A stretch of 7,893 nucleotides of DNA from an uncultured bacterium. Lineage in GTDB: Bacteria > Bacillota > Limnochordia > DTU080 > JAAYLA01. The stretch is from assembly GCA_937983075.1 (NCBI GenBank), contig CALKAQ010000093.1, positions 1 through 7,893 of the forward strand, written 5' to 3'. The notes under the pieces are model-generated. The model saw only the letters and a program-made list of their open reading frames with translations, had not been told where the DNA came from and made no database searches. The position numbers were made by a program, and so were the translations under genes. Shown here piece by piece: positions 1 to 6,526 of the stretch (positions are counted from its first letter, which is position 1; each line of letters starts with the position of its first letter).

Positions 1-826
1 TGCCCGCCCCCGCGTCCCCTGACACAATCCAAATGCGGTCGGCGTATGCGTCGTAATGAGCACTGTGGATGTGAGTCGATCCTGGCACCAATTCGGGAAG
101 TTCGAAAATGGTTCTCCACGTTTCTCCACCATCGGTGCTAAGATGTACGTGCCTCCCCCAATTAGGATCCGAGGTGACTGCGTATTCCGTCGCTAGGATG
201 ATTCGACTCTCCCCGTGATAGGGGTATACGTCGTAGCCAAACATCTCATGAGGATGGGTTCGCTCCCACCCAAGCACCTTCTCAAATCTCTGCTCTTCCT
301 TGGGGGCTTCAATGTTGTCAATCACATACAGCCCGGTCAGGTTCGGGTCAGTGTCATGATTCAGGTCGACCAACACCTTGTCACGACTCGCCGCCACAAT
401 GCCCCGGCAGCGGAACCCCTCATCCATAAAGCGGATTATGTTCTGCGTTCGCCAACCATCGTCCGAATACCAGACCTGATTCCCTGTAAAGCTCCTTCCA
501 AACAATCGTCCGTCCTTGTCCCACATCGCCAAATGGTCGTTACGTCGCTGTACCTCGTCTCTCAATACCTTGGGTGGCACAGGGTATTTACGTGACCCTG
601 ACCAAAGCGGCGTGTTACGGCTCTCGATTTGGACAGGGATTGACTCATCACTGCCCGTTAGTGTAACTTCGCCCTTCACGTGGGCAGGGTTCTGCTCAGT
701 AAAAAGCGGCTGCCCATCCGGCCCATACAGGCGCACGGGCAACCGTCCTAATTCGTCTACATTCAGCGCACGCCCCCGCTCTACTGTGTGCAGGAGCTGA
801 TCCAAATGTCTCAGCGTCGTCGCCAT
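1..826 (-). CDS. Asp-box (BNR/sialidase-like) tail-tip or receptor-binding protein, 3' end outside window
   Basis: The frame is open for 275 codons from 826 to the left edge, so the C-terminus is missing. Residues 228-237 hold a textbook Asp-box, STDGGETW (S-x-D-x-G-x-T-W), inside a beta-rich stretch. A degenerate box, SDDGWRTQ, lies near residues 121-128. Asp-boxes mark beta-propeller blades in sialidases and other carbohydrate-binding or glycan-cleaving proteins. No catalytic site is visible in this part, so enzyme activity is not claimed. The N-terminus is a short helix (about residues 3-25) followed by a 'grLPVRLYGPDGQPL..T..NPAHV'-type segment that may be an adaptor to the tail. Three ATG codons lie in tandem (832, 829, 826). 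The last is chosen because GGGGAG at 835-840 then sits 8 bases upstream, as for other genes here. The upstream stop overlaps the first ATG, so translation is probably coupled. A host-surface-binding role is inferred from position and motif. Confidence 0.72.
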   Translation of the reverse strand, partial: MATTLRHLDQLLHTVERGRALNVDELGRLPVRLYGPDGQPLFTEQNPAHVKGEVTLTGSDESIPVQIESRNTPLWSGSRKYPVPPKVLRDEVQRRNDHLAMWDKDGRLFGRSFTGNQVWYSDDGWRTQNIIRFMDEGFRCRGIVAASRDKVLVDLNHDTDPNLTGLYVIDNIEAPKEEQRFEKVLGWERTHPHEMFGYDVYPYHGESRIILATEYAVTSDPNWGRHVHLSTDGGETWRTIFELPELVPGSTHIHSAHYDAYADRIWIVSGDAGAG

Positions 827-831
827 CATCA

Positions 832-1389
832 TCACTCCCCGAGCGCTTCTTGCAGAAACATCCACAACAATTCCAGCGGATTGGCGTTCCCATTGAGCGC
901 CATATCTCCGTCGAGTGCCATATCGCCATCAAGCGGCCAGTCGCCGTCCAAAAACATCGACGGACGCGCTACCGGTCCCGTTTTTGTAACCTCAACACTC
1001 CAAGCCGTATTGTCGGTCGTGCTACCGCCACCAACAGTCACGTTGTATGACGCGTCGAACTCATACCCGTTGCCTGCCGGGCTCCACAGTCTGAACCGGG
1101 TCAACGATCCTTCCGGTGCCACGGTGTCAAGCCGTTCGATACGTGCCTGGCCTGGGTCACGTTCGCCGCTTGGACCTTCCAGGTAGTACCCCTGCAATGT
1201 GATCGTGAGCCCTCGCACGGCCGGCGTATGCTCCTCCGCACCCTCCGGACTATCGAAGTCCGTGGCGTCGGCGAATACAACAGTAGGATTGGGCGTAAAA
1301 CTGCTGATGCCTCGGATCGGGATAAACCACCCATCATCGTCCTGCACCTCAAAACGCCATCCGCGGGCGAGTACCTTAGCTGGTTGCAT
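832..1389 (-). CDS. Second tail-tube-like protein with C-terminal hexapeptide-repeat extension
   Basis: The first ~140 residues match the major tail protein at 6072-6512. By hand alignment about 81 of 140 positions are identical, including SFTPNPT, EEHTPA.RGLTITL, GERDPGQ and GGG.TTDNT.WS.EVT. Unlike that protein, it has about 40 extra residues. These are four hexads (LDGDWP, LDGDMA, LDGDMA, LNGNAN) and then a hydrophobic, probably helical end (PLELLWMFLQEALGE). The start is set at ATG 1389 rather than the in-frame ATG 1395. GTGAGG at 1398-1403 is 8 bases from 1389 but only 2 from 1395, and 1389 aligns with the preferred start of the paralogue. It lies between a small tip protein and an Asp-box protein and overlaps or abuts the latter. 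A role as a tube-like ring at the tail tip that holds the receptor-binding protein is inferred. It could also be a minor tube subunit. Confidence 0.8.
   Translation of the reverse strand: MQPAKVLARGWRFEVQDDDGWFIPIRGISSFTPNPTVVFADATDFDSPEGAEEHTPAVRGLTITLQGYYLEGPSGERDPGQARIERLDTVAPEGSLTRFRLWSPAGNGYEFDASYNVTVGGGSTTDNTAWSVEVTKTGPVARPSMFLDGDWPLDGDMALDGDMALNGNANPLELLWMFLQEALGE
880..951 (-). repeat. Four tandem 18-base units coding LDGDxx hexapeptides
   Basis: Four consecutive in-frame units read LDGDWP, LDGDMA, LDGDMA and LNGNAN. The second and third units are identical in protein but differ synonymously in four of six codons. The repeat therefore looks kept by selection on the protein rather than being a fresh DNA duplication. 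Short repeats with a hydrophobic residue followed by D/N-G-D/N usually form beta turns or small beta-solenoids. The structural role here is inferred. Confidence 0.8.
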
Positions 1390-1397
1390 GTCCATCG

Positions 1398-1403
1398 CCT
1401 CAC
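1398..1403 (-). promoter_or_regulatory. Ribosome binding site (GTGAGG) that favours start 1389
   Basis: The site spans the stop codon of the preceding gene (TGA at 1402-1400). It is 8 bases from ATG 1389 and only 2 from ATG 1395. The same 8-base spacing is used by the tube paralogue and the tape measure gene. Confidence 0.55.
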
Positions 1404-1756
1404 TGTTCGATCACCGTGAGAGTCAACTCTCGGTGTGTAGGCAGACGATACGAGCGCGTTTCCCGCAGCTCCATTCGCGCCCGTACCGTATTTGTCGGAT
1501 CACCGAACTCATCGCACCAAAAATCGCCGTAGCGCCACAAGAGGCCCTGGAGGTGATTCCAAATGGCACGTGCCTGAGCGGCCGGAATTGGGCGCGTGCG
1601 GAACACCCATTCCGTTTTCGATGTAGCAGCAACGTCCATGCGCTCCTTGCCGCCTGCTGTACGGGCTATATCGGCAAGCACAATGGGCTGCCGCTCTTGC
1701 TCGAATATCTTCGGTATCGGGATACCGTCAAATGTCGCCGTAGCCGTAGCGATCAC
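1400..1756 (-). CDS. Small tail-tip protein, possibly Dit-like
   Basis: This is a 118-residue protein directly after the tape measure gene. It opens with a short beta-strand motif (TFDGIPIPKIFEQERQPIV), has a central hydrophobic helix (about 60-78, AQARAIWNHLQGLLWRYG), and ends in alternating strands (ARMELRETRSYRL ... ELTLTVIEQ). The 'x-F-G/D-G-I-P-x-P' opening, the beta-rich end and the position resemble the small distal-tail or tube-fold proteins often found after a tape measure in siphoviruses. The family was not identified with certainty. The start is GTG, overlapping the tape measure TGA by 4 bases (GTGA). The purine-rich GGGAGG runs straight into this GTG with no normal spacer, and no other in-frame start lies upstream before a stop codon. 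Initiation is therefore probably by re-initiation of ribosomes ending the tape measure protein. Confidence 0.65.
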   Translation of the reverse strand: MIATATATFDGIPIPKIFEQERQPIVLADIARTAGGKERMDVAATSKTEWVFRTRPIPAAQARAIWNHLQGLLWRYGDFWCDEFGDPTNTVRARMELRETRSYRLPTHRELTLTVIEQ

Positions 1757-4700
1757 CTCCCGTAGCGTGCTGTGCTGCGCCTGCGCTCGCCTTCGCTAAC
1801 GGCCTGCCGTACTACCCGTTTTAGATGGTCGACGCCGTAAACTGGCGCATTGACGTTGATGATGATGTCGCCACCGCCTCCGAAATCCCCCATACGGGAT
1901 GCAGGGATGACGAACTCGCCTTCACCTGCCTCGGCAAGCCGCACGATCTGGCCGCCCGGCGTCGGCGGCACAAACCCACCTGTTGCCAGTGCGGGGATGT
2001 TGCGCAGGTTCGTGATGTCCGCCGCACGGAATCGCTCTAGTGCGACGCGGAAGATGCGCGGCACATTGCGGCTAAAGCCGAGCGCAGCTTCTGCCGCCTC
2101 GTCCATGCCGTTGCGTAGACGTTCCTGCGCTTTGATGAGATCATCGTACCGTTTTTCTTGTTCCGCAATCGCCTGTTCGAGCTGGCGAATCGCCGTTTTG
2201 GCCGATACAAACGGCAAAGCATCAATCGCTTTAGCAAGATTCAGGAAAAGTTCCAGTGCTTTCAGACGCAACTGCACTAGCGCAATCGCTAATCCGAGCG
2301 CAGCTTCGGCCAAAAGTCTCAGCCACGGTTCCAAAGCTACAATGACCGGCTCGATGAGCGAGCCCAACGCATAGCCGAACGCACGCAGCGGGCCTTCAAG
2401 TGCTGCGGATTCCTGCGCCAGTGCTTCCATAGCTCCTTGCAGAATCTCTCCCGTCGGTATCGCACGGCGCATAATAGCAACGAGCTGATCGAGTGGGTCC
2501 AGATCACTGAGCAGTTCAATGCCCAGCCGTTGAGCAGTGTCTGCCGCACGAGCAAGCATCCGCTCCAGCCAGCCGGTCTCTGTTCGCAAGCCACGAAGAC
2601 GTTCCAGCAGCGGCTCAATCTCGTCCCGAATCGCACCGATGCCTTCACCGGCACGCAGCATCTCATCGACAATCTGGTTGATCGTTCGTTCAATCGCCCG
2701 GCGTTCATATTCCACCGGGTCAAACGATGCCCCGGTTGCGCTGGCAATGAGATGTTCGACCGCCATGCGCACCGTGAGGTCGCGCTCCAACTCGTCGAGC
2801 AGCTCGGCAATGCGGTTGGTTGATCTGTCGATGCTCGCCGCAAGCTCGTCATACTGGCGGATGAGCCGATCAAGCTCAGCCTCCATCTCGGCCCTCACTT
2901 CAGCACTTACGTCGCCTGCTGTCAGCAAGGCGAGATGCACATCAACGATTGCCCGCTCCAGCCGCCGCAGTTCGGCTTCAGCGCGGTCAAAGTCTTCGCC
3001 GCGCAGAAACGCCAGGTCAGCCAGCAGGTCCATCTGCGCGATGTCGCGCTGTAGATCGTCCAGGATGTCCATGATTGCCCGCCGGAAGTCCCGGTCCAAT
3101 CGTTGTTGCCACAGTCGTTCCAACTCAACCATGATGCCCGGGTCAACAAACCCGGCCAATAGGTCGAACTGGTCCGCGCTCGGGAGGGTGTCGGCGAACT
3201 CCTGCGCTGCCCGAATCTGTGCTTGGAGCTTATCCTGCAGTGCTTCAATACGGTAGTCAAGCGCGTCGAATGCCTGGCCAGCAGCTCTCGCCATCATCTC
3301 GGCGAACTGCATGCCAATGCCCATCGTGCGCTCGAACTCGTCGCGTGCCTGTTGCAACCGGAGATGCAGGATCTCGCGATTGAGGCCCATCCATTCTTCG
3401 CGAGCTTGTTCGATGTGCTTGACGATTTCCGTCGCAGGCACGCCTGCAGTCTGCATGTCCCAGACGAACTGCTGCGTCAGCCTCTCAATTTCGCTGAGTC
3501 TGTCTTCTGCATAGCGCAGGTCATCGACCCAAAAGAATAGGCGGCGCTGTGCCGACGTTTCAAGCGTTGGAAAGAGGCCACCCGGGCCAGCCAGAGCGGC
3601 GTGGAATTCATCGATCAGCTCGGTGATTCTTGCCCGTTCCAGCGCACCGCGGAATACCTCGATCTCTTCCACCAAGCGCCGAATAACAGATGATTGGGGG
3701 TCGTAACCTTCTTCCAGCGCCTCCCGGAGTGCTCGTTGTAGGTCATCGAGCGCCATCTCGAATCGCTCTACGCTTGTCAACGGCTCCCCTATCAGCCTGC
3801 GGAAGGTGCTTTCAAAATTGACACCAGCGTCGAGCGCTTGTTGCGCAAGCCATCCGGCAGATGCGTACGGTCGCCACGCCTCTTCGACGAATGCCTCGAT
3901 CATCTGTCCGAATAGGCGCGTGTTCTCAAGGCCGCCCAACACCGCTTCTTCGATCATCTCGCTGAGCAGGTCAATTTTAAGTTGCCGACGGAACGTTTCC
4001 TCATCAAACGATGGCATGATGCGCCCCATCGTTTCCTGCATCTGCCGTTTCACGATTTCGGCGTTGACCGCTCGATCTATGGTCACAGGAAGCTGCTCGA
4101 ACGCCTCTGTCAATTCGTCCAGGAGCGTCCTGCCCGCTTCTTCTGCGCCTTCCTCGACGCCTTCTTCGAGGTTTTCTGCCACCGTCTGTCTGAGCACTTC
4201 TCCGATCCGCTGGGCGACCTCTTCCATCTGCCGCTGATAGGCTTCAAGATCAGCCTCTTGAGGCTTAAACTCAGCCGATGTGACAGCCTCGACCAGCTCA
4301 TCCCACGCAGCACCCAGATCATCAAACGTATCAAGCAAACCACCCAAACCAAGCTGCCGCATCAAACGTTCCGCGGCCTCGCGCACCTCTTCGATCTGCA
4401 TGGCAGCCATCCCGGCTCCCATAGCAATCAACAGCCATGGGTTGCGTTTTGCCACGGTAGTGAGCAGACTAAGCGCCCGCCCAGTAGCCGCTATGCCGCG
4501 CACAATCGACGACAGCGCAAGCGTAAGCGGTCCTGCAATTGCAGCCATCTGACCAAAACGGATGATGGTTTGCTGTGTCTCAGGGCTCAGCTCGCGCAGG
4601 TTCTGCACGATCTGACGCGCGCCGTGCACAAGCCCCAGTGCTCTGGGCAAGAGCATTTCGCCGATTTCGGTGGCTAACGTCACCACGTCGGCTTGGAGAG

Positions 4701-5424
4701 CCTTGAGCTGATTGCTGAAGCTCTCCCCAGTACGGATGGCATCGCCCTGGGCGTCGGTGCTCTGGCGCATGATCGCCAAAAAGCGGATCATGATCTTTTC
4801 AGCGTCGCCCCACGTTGCGATATTACCCTCGATACCGAGACGTTGCGCCTCAGCTTGAAGCGTGGATTCGCGAAGCGAAATACCGAGGCGTTCCGTGGCT
4901 TCGGTTGAGCCCAGCAAACCGGATATGAGGCGGTCGAACGCTTCGCGGTCGGCCATGTTCAGGAAAGAACCTAAGTCGACGGCCAGCGCAGCCAATGCCA
5001 TTGACATTTCTGCCGCCGCTTCTCTGTTTGCGACCTGCGGCGCCAAAATCGCCTGTGCATCGGCCGCAAAATTGCGCATCTGCAGCGAGCTGCGTTGCAG
5101 GTCAGCGGCCAGCTGGTCGGCCATAGCCAGCGATGCCGCTGCCATTTCGCCAAATGAAACGTTGAACTTTTCAGCCGTTTCCTCAGCGTCTGACGCGAGT
5201 TTGACGGCAGCCCCGCCTGCGGCCAGCAGAGGCGTCGTGATCGTAGTCATCATCGTCTTGCCGACTTTATTGAGCCGATCGGCGAGTTTGTCCAGTCGCT
5301 TCACTGTATCGTCAATACGCTTCTGAAAAGTGCGGAGGTTACGCTCGCCCTTGCGCAAACCGTCTTGGAATTGCTTGTCATCTACGCGAAGTAGTGCGTG
5401 GAGTTCTCCGACTCTCAGGGACAT
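1753..5424 (-). CDS. Tail tape measure protein
   Basis: The 1223-residue protein sets tail length and is threaded into the cell during DNA delivery. The N-terminus (MSLRVGELHALLRVDDKQFQDGL) is the usual tape measure opening, followed by a helix/coiled coil (about 20-58). Residues ~75-270 resemble the phage minor tail/tape measure core (ASDAEETAEKFNVSFGEMA, then QRLGI and FSNQLKALQADV). Hydrophobic, membrane-compatible segments lie at about 58-77, 287-315, 328-342 and 1017-1065. Long charged helical stretches fill about 340-1010. The C-terminus has the common glycine-rich motif ATGGFVPPTPGG...EAGEGEFVIPASRM (about 1147-1178). No lysozyme or peptidase motif was seen. ATG 5424 follows GGAGG (5433-5437) by 8 bases. 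Using about 0.15 nm per residue, the tail should be near 185 nm. The gene follows the chaperone pair by 12 bases and its stop overlaps the next start. Confidence 0.95.
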   Translation of the reverse strand: MSLRVGELHALLRVDDKQFQDGLRKGERNLRTFQKRIDDTVKRLDKLADRLNKVGKTMMTTITTPLLAAGGAAVKLASDAEETAEKFNVSFGEMAAASLAMADQLAADLQRSSLQMRNFAADAQAILAPQVANREAAAEMSMALAALAVDLGSFLNMADREAFDRLISGLLGSTEATERLGISLRESTLQAEAQRLGIEGNIATWGDAEKIMIRFLAIMRQSTDAQGDAIRTGESFSNQLKALQADVVTLATEIGEMLLPRALGLVHGARQIVQNLRELSPETQQTIIRFGQMAAIAGPLTLALSSIVRGIAATGRALSLLTTVAKRNPWLLIAMGAGMAAMQIEEVREAAERLMRQLGLGGLLDTFDDLGAAWDELVEAVTSAEFKPQEADLEAYQRQMEEVAQRIGEVLRQTVAENLEEGVEEGAEEAGRTLLDELTEAFEQLPVTIDRAVNAEIVKRQMQETMGRIMPSFDEETFRRQLKIDLLSEMIEEAVLGGLENTRLFGQMIEAFVEEAWRPYASAGWLAQQALDAGVNFESTFRRLIGEPLTSVERFEMALDDLQRALREALEEGYDPQSSVIRRLVEEIEVFRGALERARITELIDEFHAALAGPGGLFPTLETSAQRRLFFWVDDLRYAEDRLSEIERLTQQFVWDMQTAGVPATEIVKHIEQAREEWMGLNREILHLRLQQARDEFERTMGIGMQFAEMMARAAGQAFDALDYRIEALQDKLQAQIRAAQEFADTLPSADQFDLLAGFVDPGIMVELERLWQQRLDRDFRRAIMDILDDLQRDIAQMDLLADLAFLRGEDFDRAEAELRRLERAIVDVHLALLTAGDVSAEVRAEMEAELDRLIRQYDELAASIDRSTNRIAELLDELERDLTVRMAVEHLIASATGASFDPVEYERRAIERTINQIVDEMLRAGEGIGAIRDEIEPLLERLRGLRTETGWLERMLARAADTAQRLGIELLSDLDPLDQLVAIMRRAIPTGEILQGAMEALAQESAALEGPLRAFGYALGSLIEPVIVALEPWLRLLAEAALGLAIALVQLRLKALELFLNLAKAIDALPFVSAKTAIRQLEQAIAEQEKRYDDLIKAQERLRNGMDEAAEAALGFSRNVPRIFRVALERFRAADITNLRNIPALATGGFVPPTPGGQIVRLAEAGEGEFVIPASRMGDFGGGGDIIINVNAPVYGVDHLKRVVRQAVSEGERRRSTARYGR

Positions 5425-5436
5425 AGCGTGTGCCTC

Positions 5437-6050
5437 CTACCCCAACATGGCTGCAACATAGCGTTCTGCCTCTTCCGGGTCGCTGATGATCTCTTGCTCC
5501 TGTCTGCGTCGGTGCACAATGGCCTGCACGTAGGACGAGTGCGGGGGCAGCCCGGAGAGCAGCACGAAAAAGCGCCGCCACGTCATGCGTGGCAGCGCTT
5601 CGGTTAAATCCATCCCGTATTCAGCTTGGAAGCTGGCTTCAACCAGCGGCCAAAGCTCAAAGATTTCGTCCCAGCCGCCCTTCTTTAGGCGGCCCCGGCG
5701 TTTCCCTCGGCGTCTTCTCCCTCGTCTTCGCCCTCGTTGAATCCAGAGATATACATGTTCAGCGTTTGGTTGACAAGATCGAAGAGCTGCTTGATGGTCA
5801 GCCCTTGATAGAGCCATTTGTCAAGTGTCTCACGCCCGAAGATGCTGTCAGCGGCCGCAATCACGTCCTCGCCGGTGAGGGCCGCCTCCGCATCGGCGCT
5901 CTGCCGCATCACACGCACCACCGTCAGTGCAGGCGGCGACGGCGGCAGAGTGTAGATCTCGCCGAATACCTTGATCTGCGGGGCATCGTCAGTCTTTACA
6001 GTCTCAGCCCAATAAGCGTCGAAGTCGATGAATCGTTTTTTGTTGCTCAT
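5437..6050 (-). CDS. Tail assembly chaperone, -1 frameshift fusion (gpGT-like)
   Basis: This is the long product of ribosomal frameshifting, analogous to lambda gpGT. Residues 1-117 come from the 0 frame (6050-5700). The ribosome slips back one base on GGGAAAC (5706-5700) and reads 87 more residues from CGC at 5700-5698 to the stop TAG at 5439-5437, about 204 residues in all. The extension contains WDEIFELWPLVEASFQAEYG and MTWRRFFVLLSGLPPHSS; a W-R-x-F-x-x-LLSGLP segment is common in the T part of such chaperones. In this family the fusion recruits tail tube subunits to the tape measure protein. The junction changes abruptly from acidic (EGEDEGEDAEGN) to basic (RRGRLKK). The -1 frame has an ATG at 5817 but no ribosome binding site there, so separate translation is unlikely. 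The frameshift is predicted, not measured. Confidence 0.85.
5674..5706 (-). promoter_or_regulatory. Programmed -1 ribosomal frameshift site: GGGAAAC slippery heptamer plus hairpin
   Basis: On the minus strand the heptamer G GGA AAC occupies 5706-5700, with GGA and AAC as 0-frame codons, so tandem slippage gives GGG AAA. Lambda uses the near-identical GGGAAAG at the same place in its G/T genes. Six bases downstream (GCCGGG, 5699-5694) a perfect 6-bp stem begins: GCCGCC (5693-5688) pairs with GGCGGC (5679-5674) around an 8-base loop that contains the 0-frame TAA. Heptamer, frame, spacer and stem all fit a working -1 signal. Efficiency cannot be read from sequence. Confidence 0.88.
5685..6050 (-). 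CDS. Tail assembly chaperone, short form (gpG-like)
   Basis: This is the 121-residue 0-frame product between the major tail protein and the tape measure gene, the conserved position for the gpG-type chaperone. It has an N-terminal FIDFDAYWAETVKTDD... stretch, a small beta segment (IKVFGEIYTLP), a helical core (about 41-105) and a strongly acidic C-terminus (EGEDEGEDAEGNAGAA). Most ribosomes should end at TAA 5687-5685, giving excess short form over the frameshifted form, as is typical for the family. The start ATG 6050 follows AGGAGG (6057-6062) by 6 bases, one of the strongest ribosome binding sites in the window. It begins 21 bases after the tube gene. Family assignment rests on position, the frameshift signal and acidic end rather than on a sequence motif unique to the short form. 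Confidence 0.85.
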   Translation of the reverse strand: MSNKKRFIDFDAYWAETVKTDDAPQIKVFGEIYTLPPSPPALTVVRVMRQSADAEAALTGEDVIAAADSIFGRETLDKWLYQGLTIKQLFDLVNQTLNMYISGFNEGEDEGEDAEGNAGAA

Positions 6051-6071
6051 GCACTACCTCCTAAATGGTTT

Positions 6072-6512
6072 TTAAGCGGCCGGCTGCTTAATCGTCGGGC
6101 CGTCACGCGTGACCTCGCAGGACCACTGCGTGTTGTCCGTGGTACCACCGCCGCCGATCGTGACGTTGAATGAAGCGTTGAACGTGTAGGTTGTTCCGCC
6201 TGGCGATGTCATGCGGAACTTGGCTTTAGCGTCAACGTCGACCATCGACGACAGCTCTTCGCAGCGCAATTGACCCGGATCACGCTCTCCGGTCGCTTTA
6301 TTTTCGAGGAAAAACCCCGACAGCGTAATCGTCAATCCGCGCGTAGCAGGCGTATGTTCTTCCATGCCACCCGATTGGAAGTCGGTTCCCTCAGCAGTCG
6401 TCAGTGTCGGGTTGGGCGTAAACGAGTTGATCCCCTTGATTTCGACGAACTCATCCGGAGTCTCAGTCTCGACCTCGAACTTCCAACCGCTTGCCAGCAC
6501 TTTCTTTGGCAC
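6072..6512 (-). CDS. Major tail protein (tail tube subunit)
   Basis: This gene sits between the tail terminator and the chaperone pair, the conserved slot of the tube subunit, which stacks as hexameric rings to form the tail. The 146-residue protein is beta-rich and short for the family. Notable blocks are NSFTPNPT, EEHTPATRGLTITLSGFFLE, GERDPGQ, FNASFNVTIGGGGTTDNTQWSCEVT. It contains two cysteines (near residues 85 and 131). GTG 6512 is preferred over the in-frame GTG 6521. AAGGAG (6521-6526) lies 8 bases from 6512 but overlaps 6521, and 6512 gives MPKKVLASGW, which matches the paralogue's MQPAKVLARGW. That paralogue lies at 832-1389. The name rests on position and on the second copy; no named tube family was recognised from motifs alone. 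Confidence 0.82.
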   Translation of the reverse strand: MPKKVLASGWKFEVETETPDEFVEIKGINSFTPNPTLTTAEGTDFQSGGMEEHTPATRGLTITLSGFFLENKATGERDPGQLRCEELSSMVDVDAKAKFRMTSPGGTTYTFNASFNVTIGGGGTTDNTQWSCEVTRDGPTIKQPAA

Positions 6513-6520
6513 TTGGATCA

Positions 6521-6526
6521 CTCCTT
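6521..6526 (-). promoter_or_regulatory. Ribosome binding site (AAGGAG) that decides the tube gene start
   Basis: AAGGAG overlaps the TAA stop of the tail terminator gene (6527-6525). Its last base is the first base of the upstream GTG (6521), so it cannot serve that codon. The GTG at 6512 is 8 bases away and is the likely start. Confidence 0.65.

Noticed and set aside
696..932. A short minus-strand frame across the tube paralogue and Asp-box gene border
   Set aside because: It overlaps two real frames, is cysteine and arginine rich, and matches no family.
1850..2374. Plus-strand open frame near the tape measure 3' end
   Set aside because: It is fully antisense to the tape measure C-terminal region and lacks a ribosome binding site or recognisable domain.
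2537..3256. A 239-residue open frame on the plus strand
   Set aside because: It lies antisense inside the tape measure gene, is low-complexity Ser/Arg, and has no sensible domain. It is a shadow of biased codons.
5437..5817. A stand-alone 126-residue gene starting at ATG 5817
   Set aside because: No ribosome binding site lies before 5817 and the first third is an arginine-rich out-of-frame reading of the acidic chaperone tail. The rest is explained as the frameshift extension from 5700.
6073..6090. Intrinsic terminator after the tube gene
   Set aside because: On the transcribed strand the stem is followed by A residues, not U, and has a mismatch.
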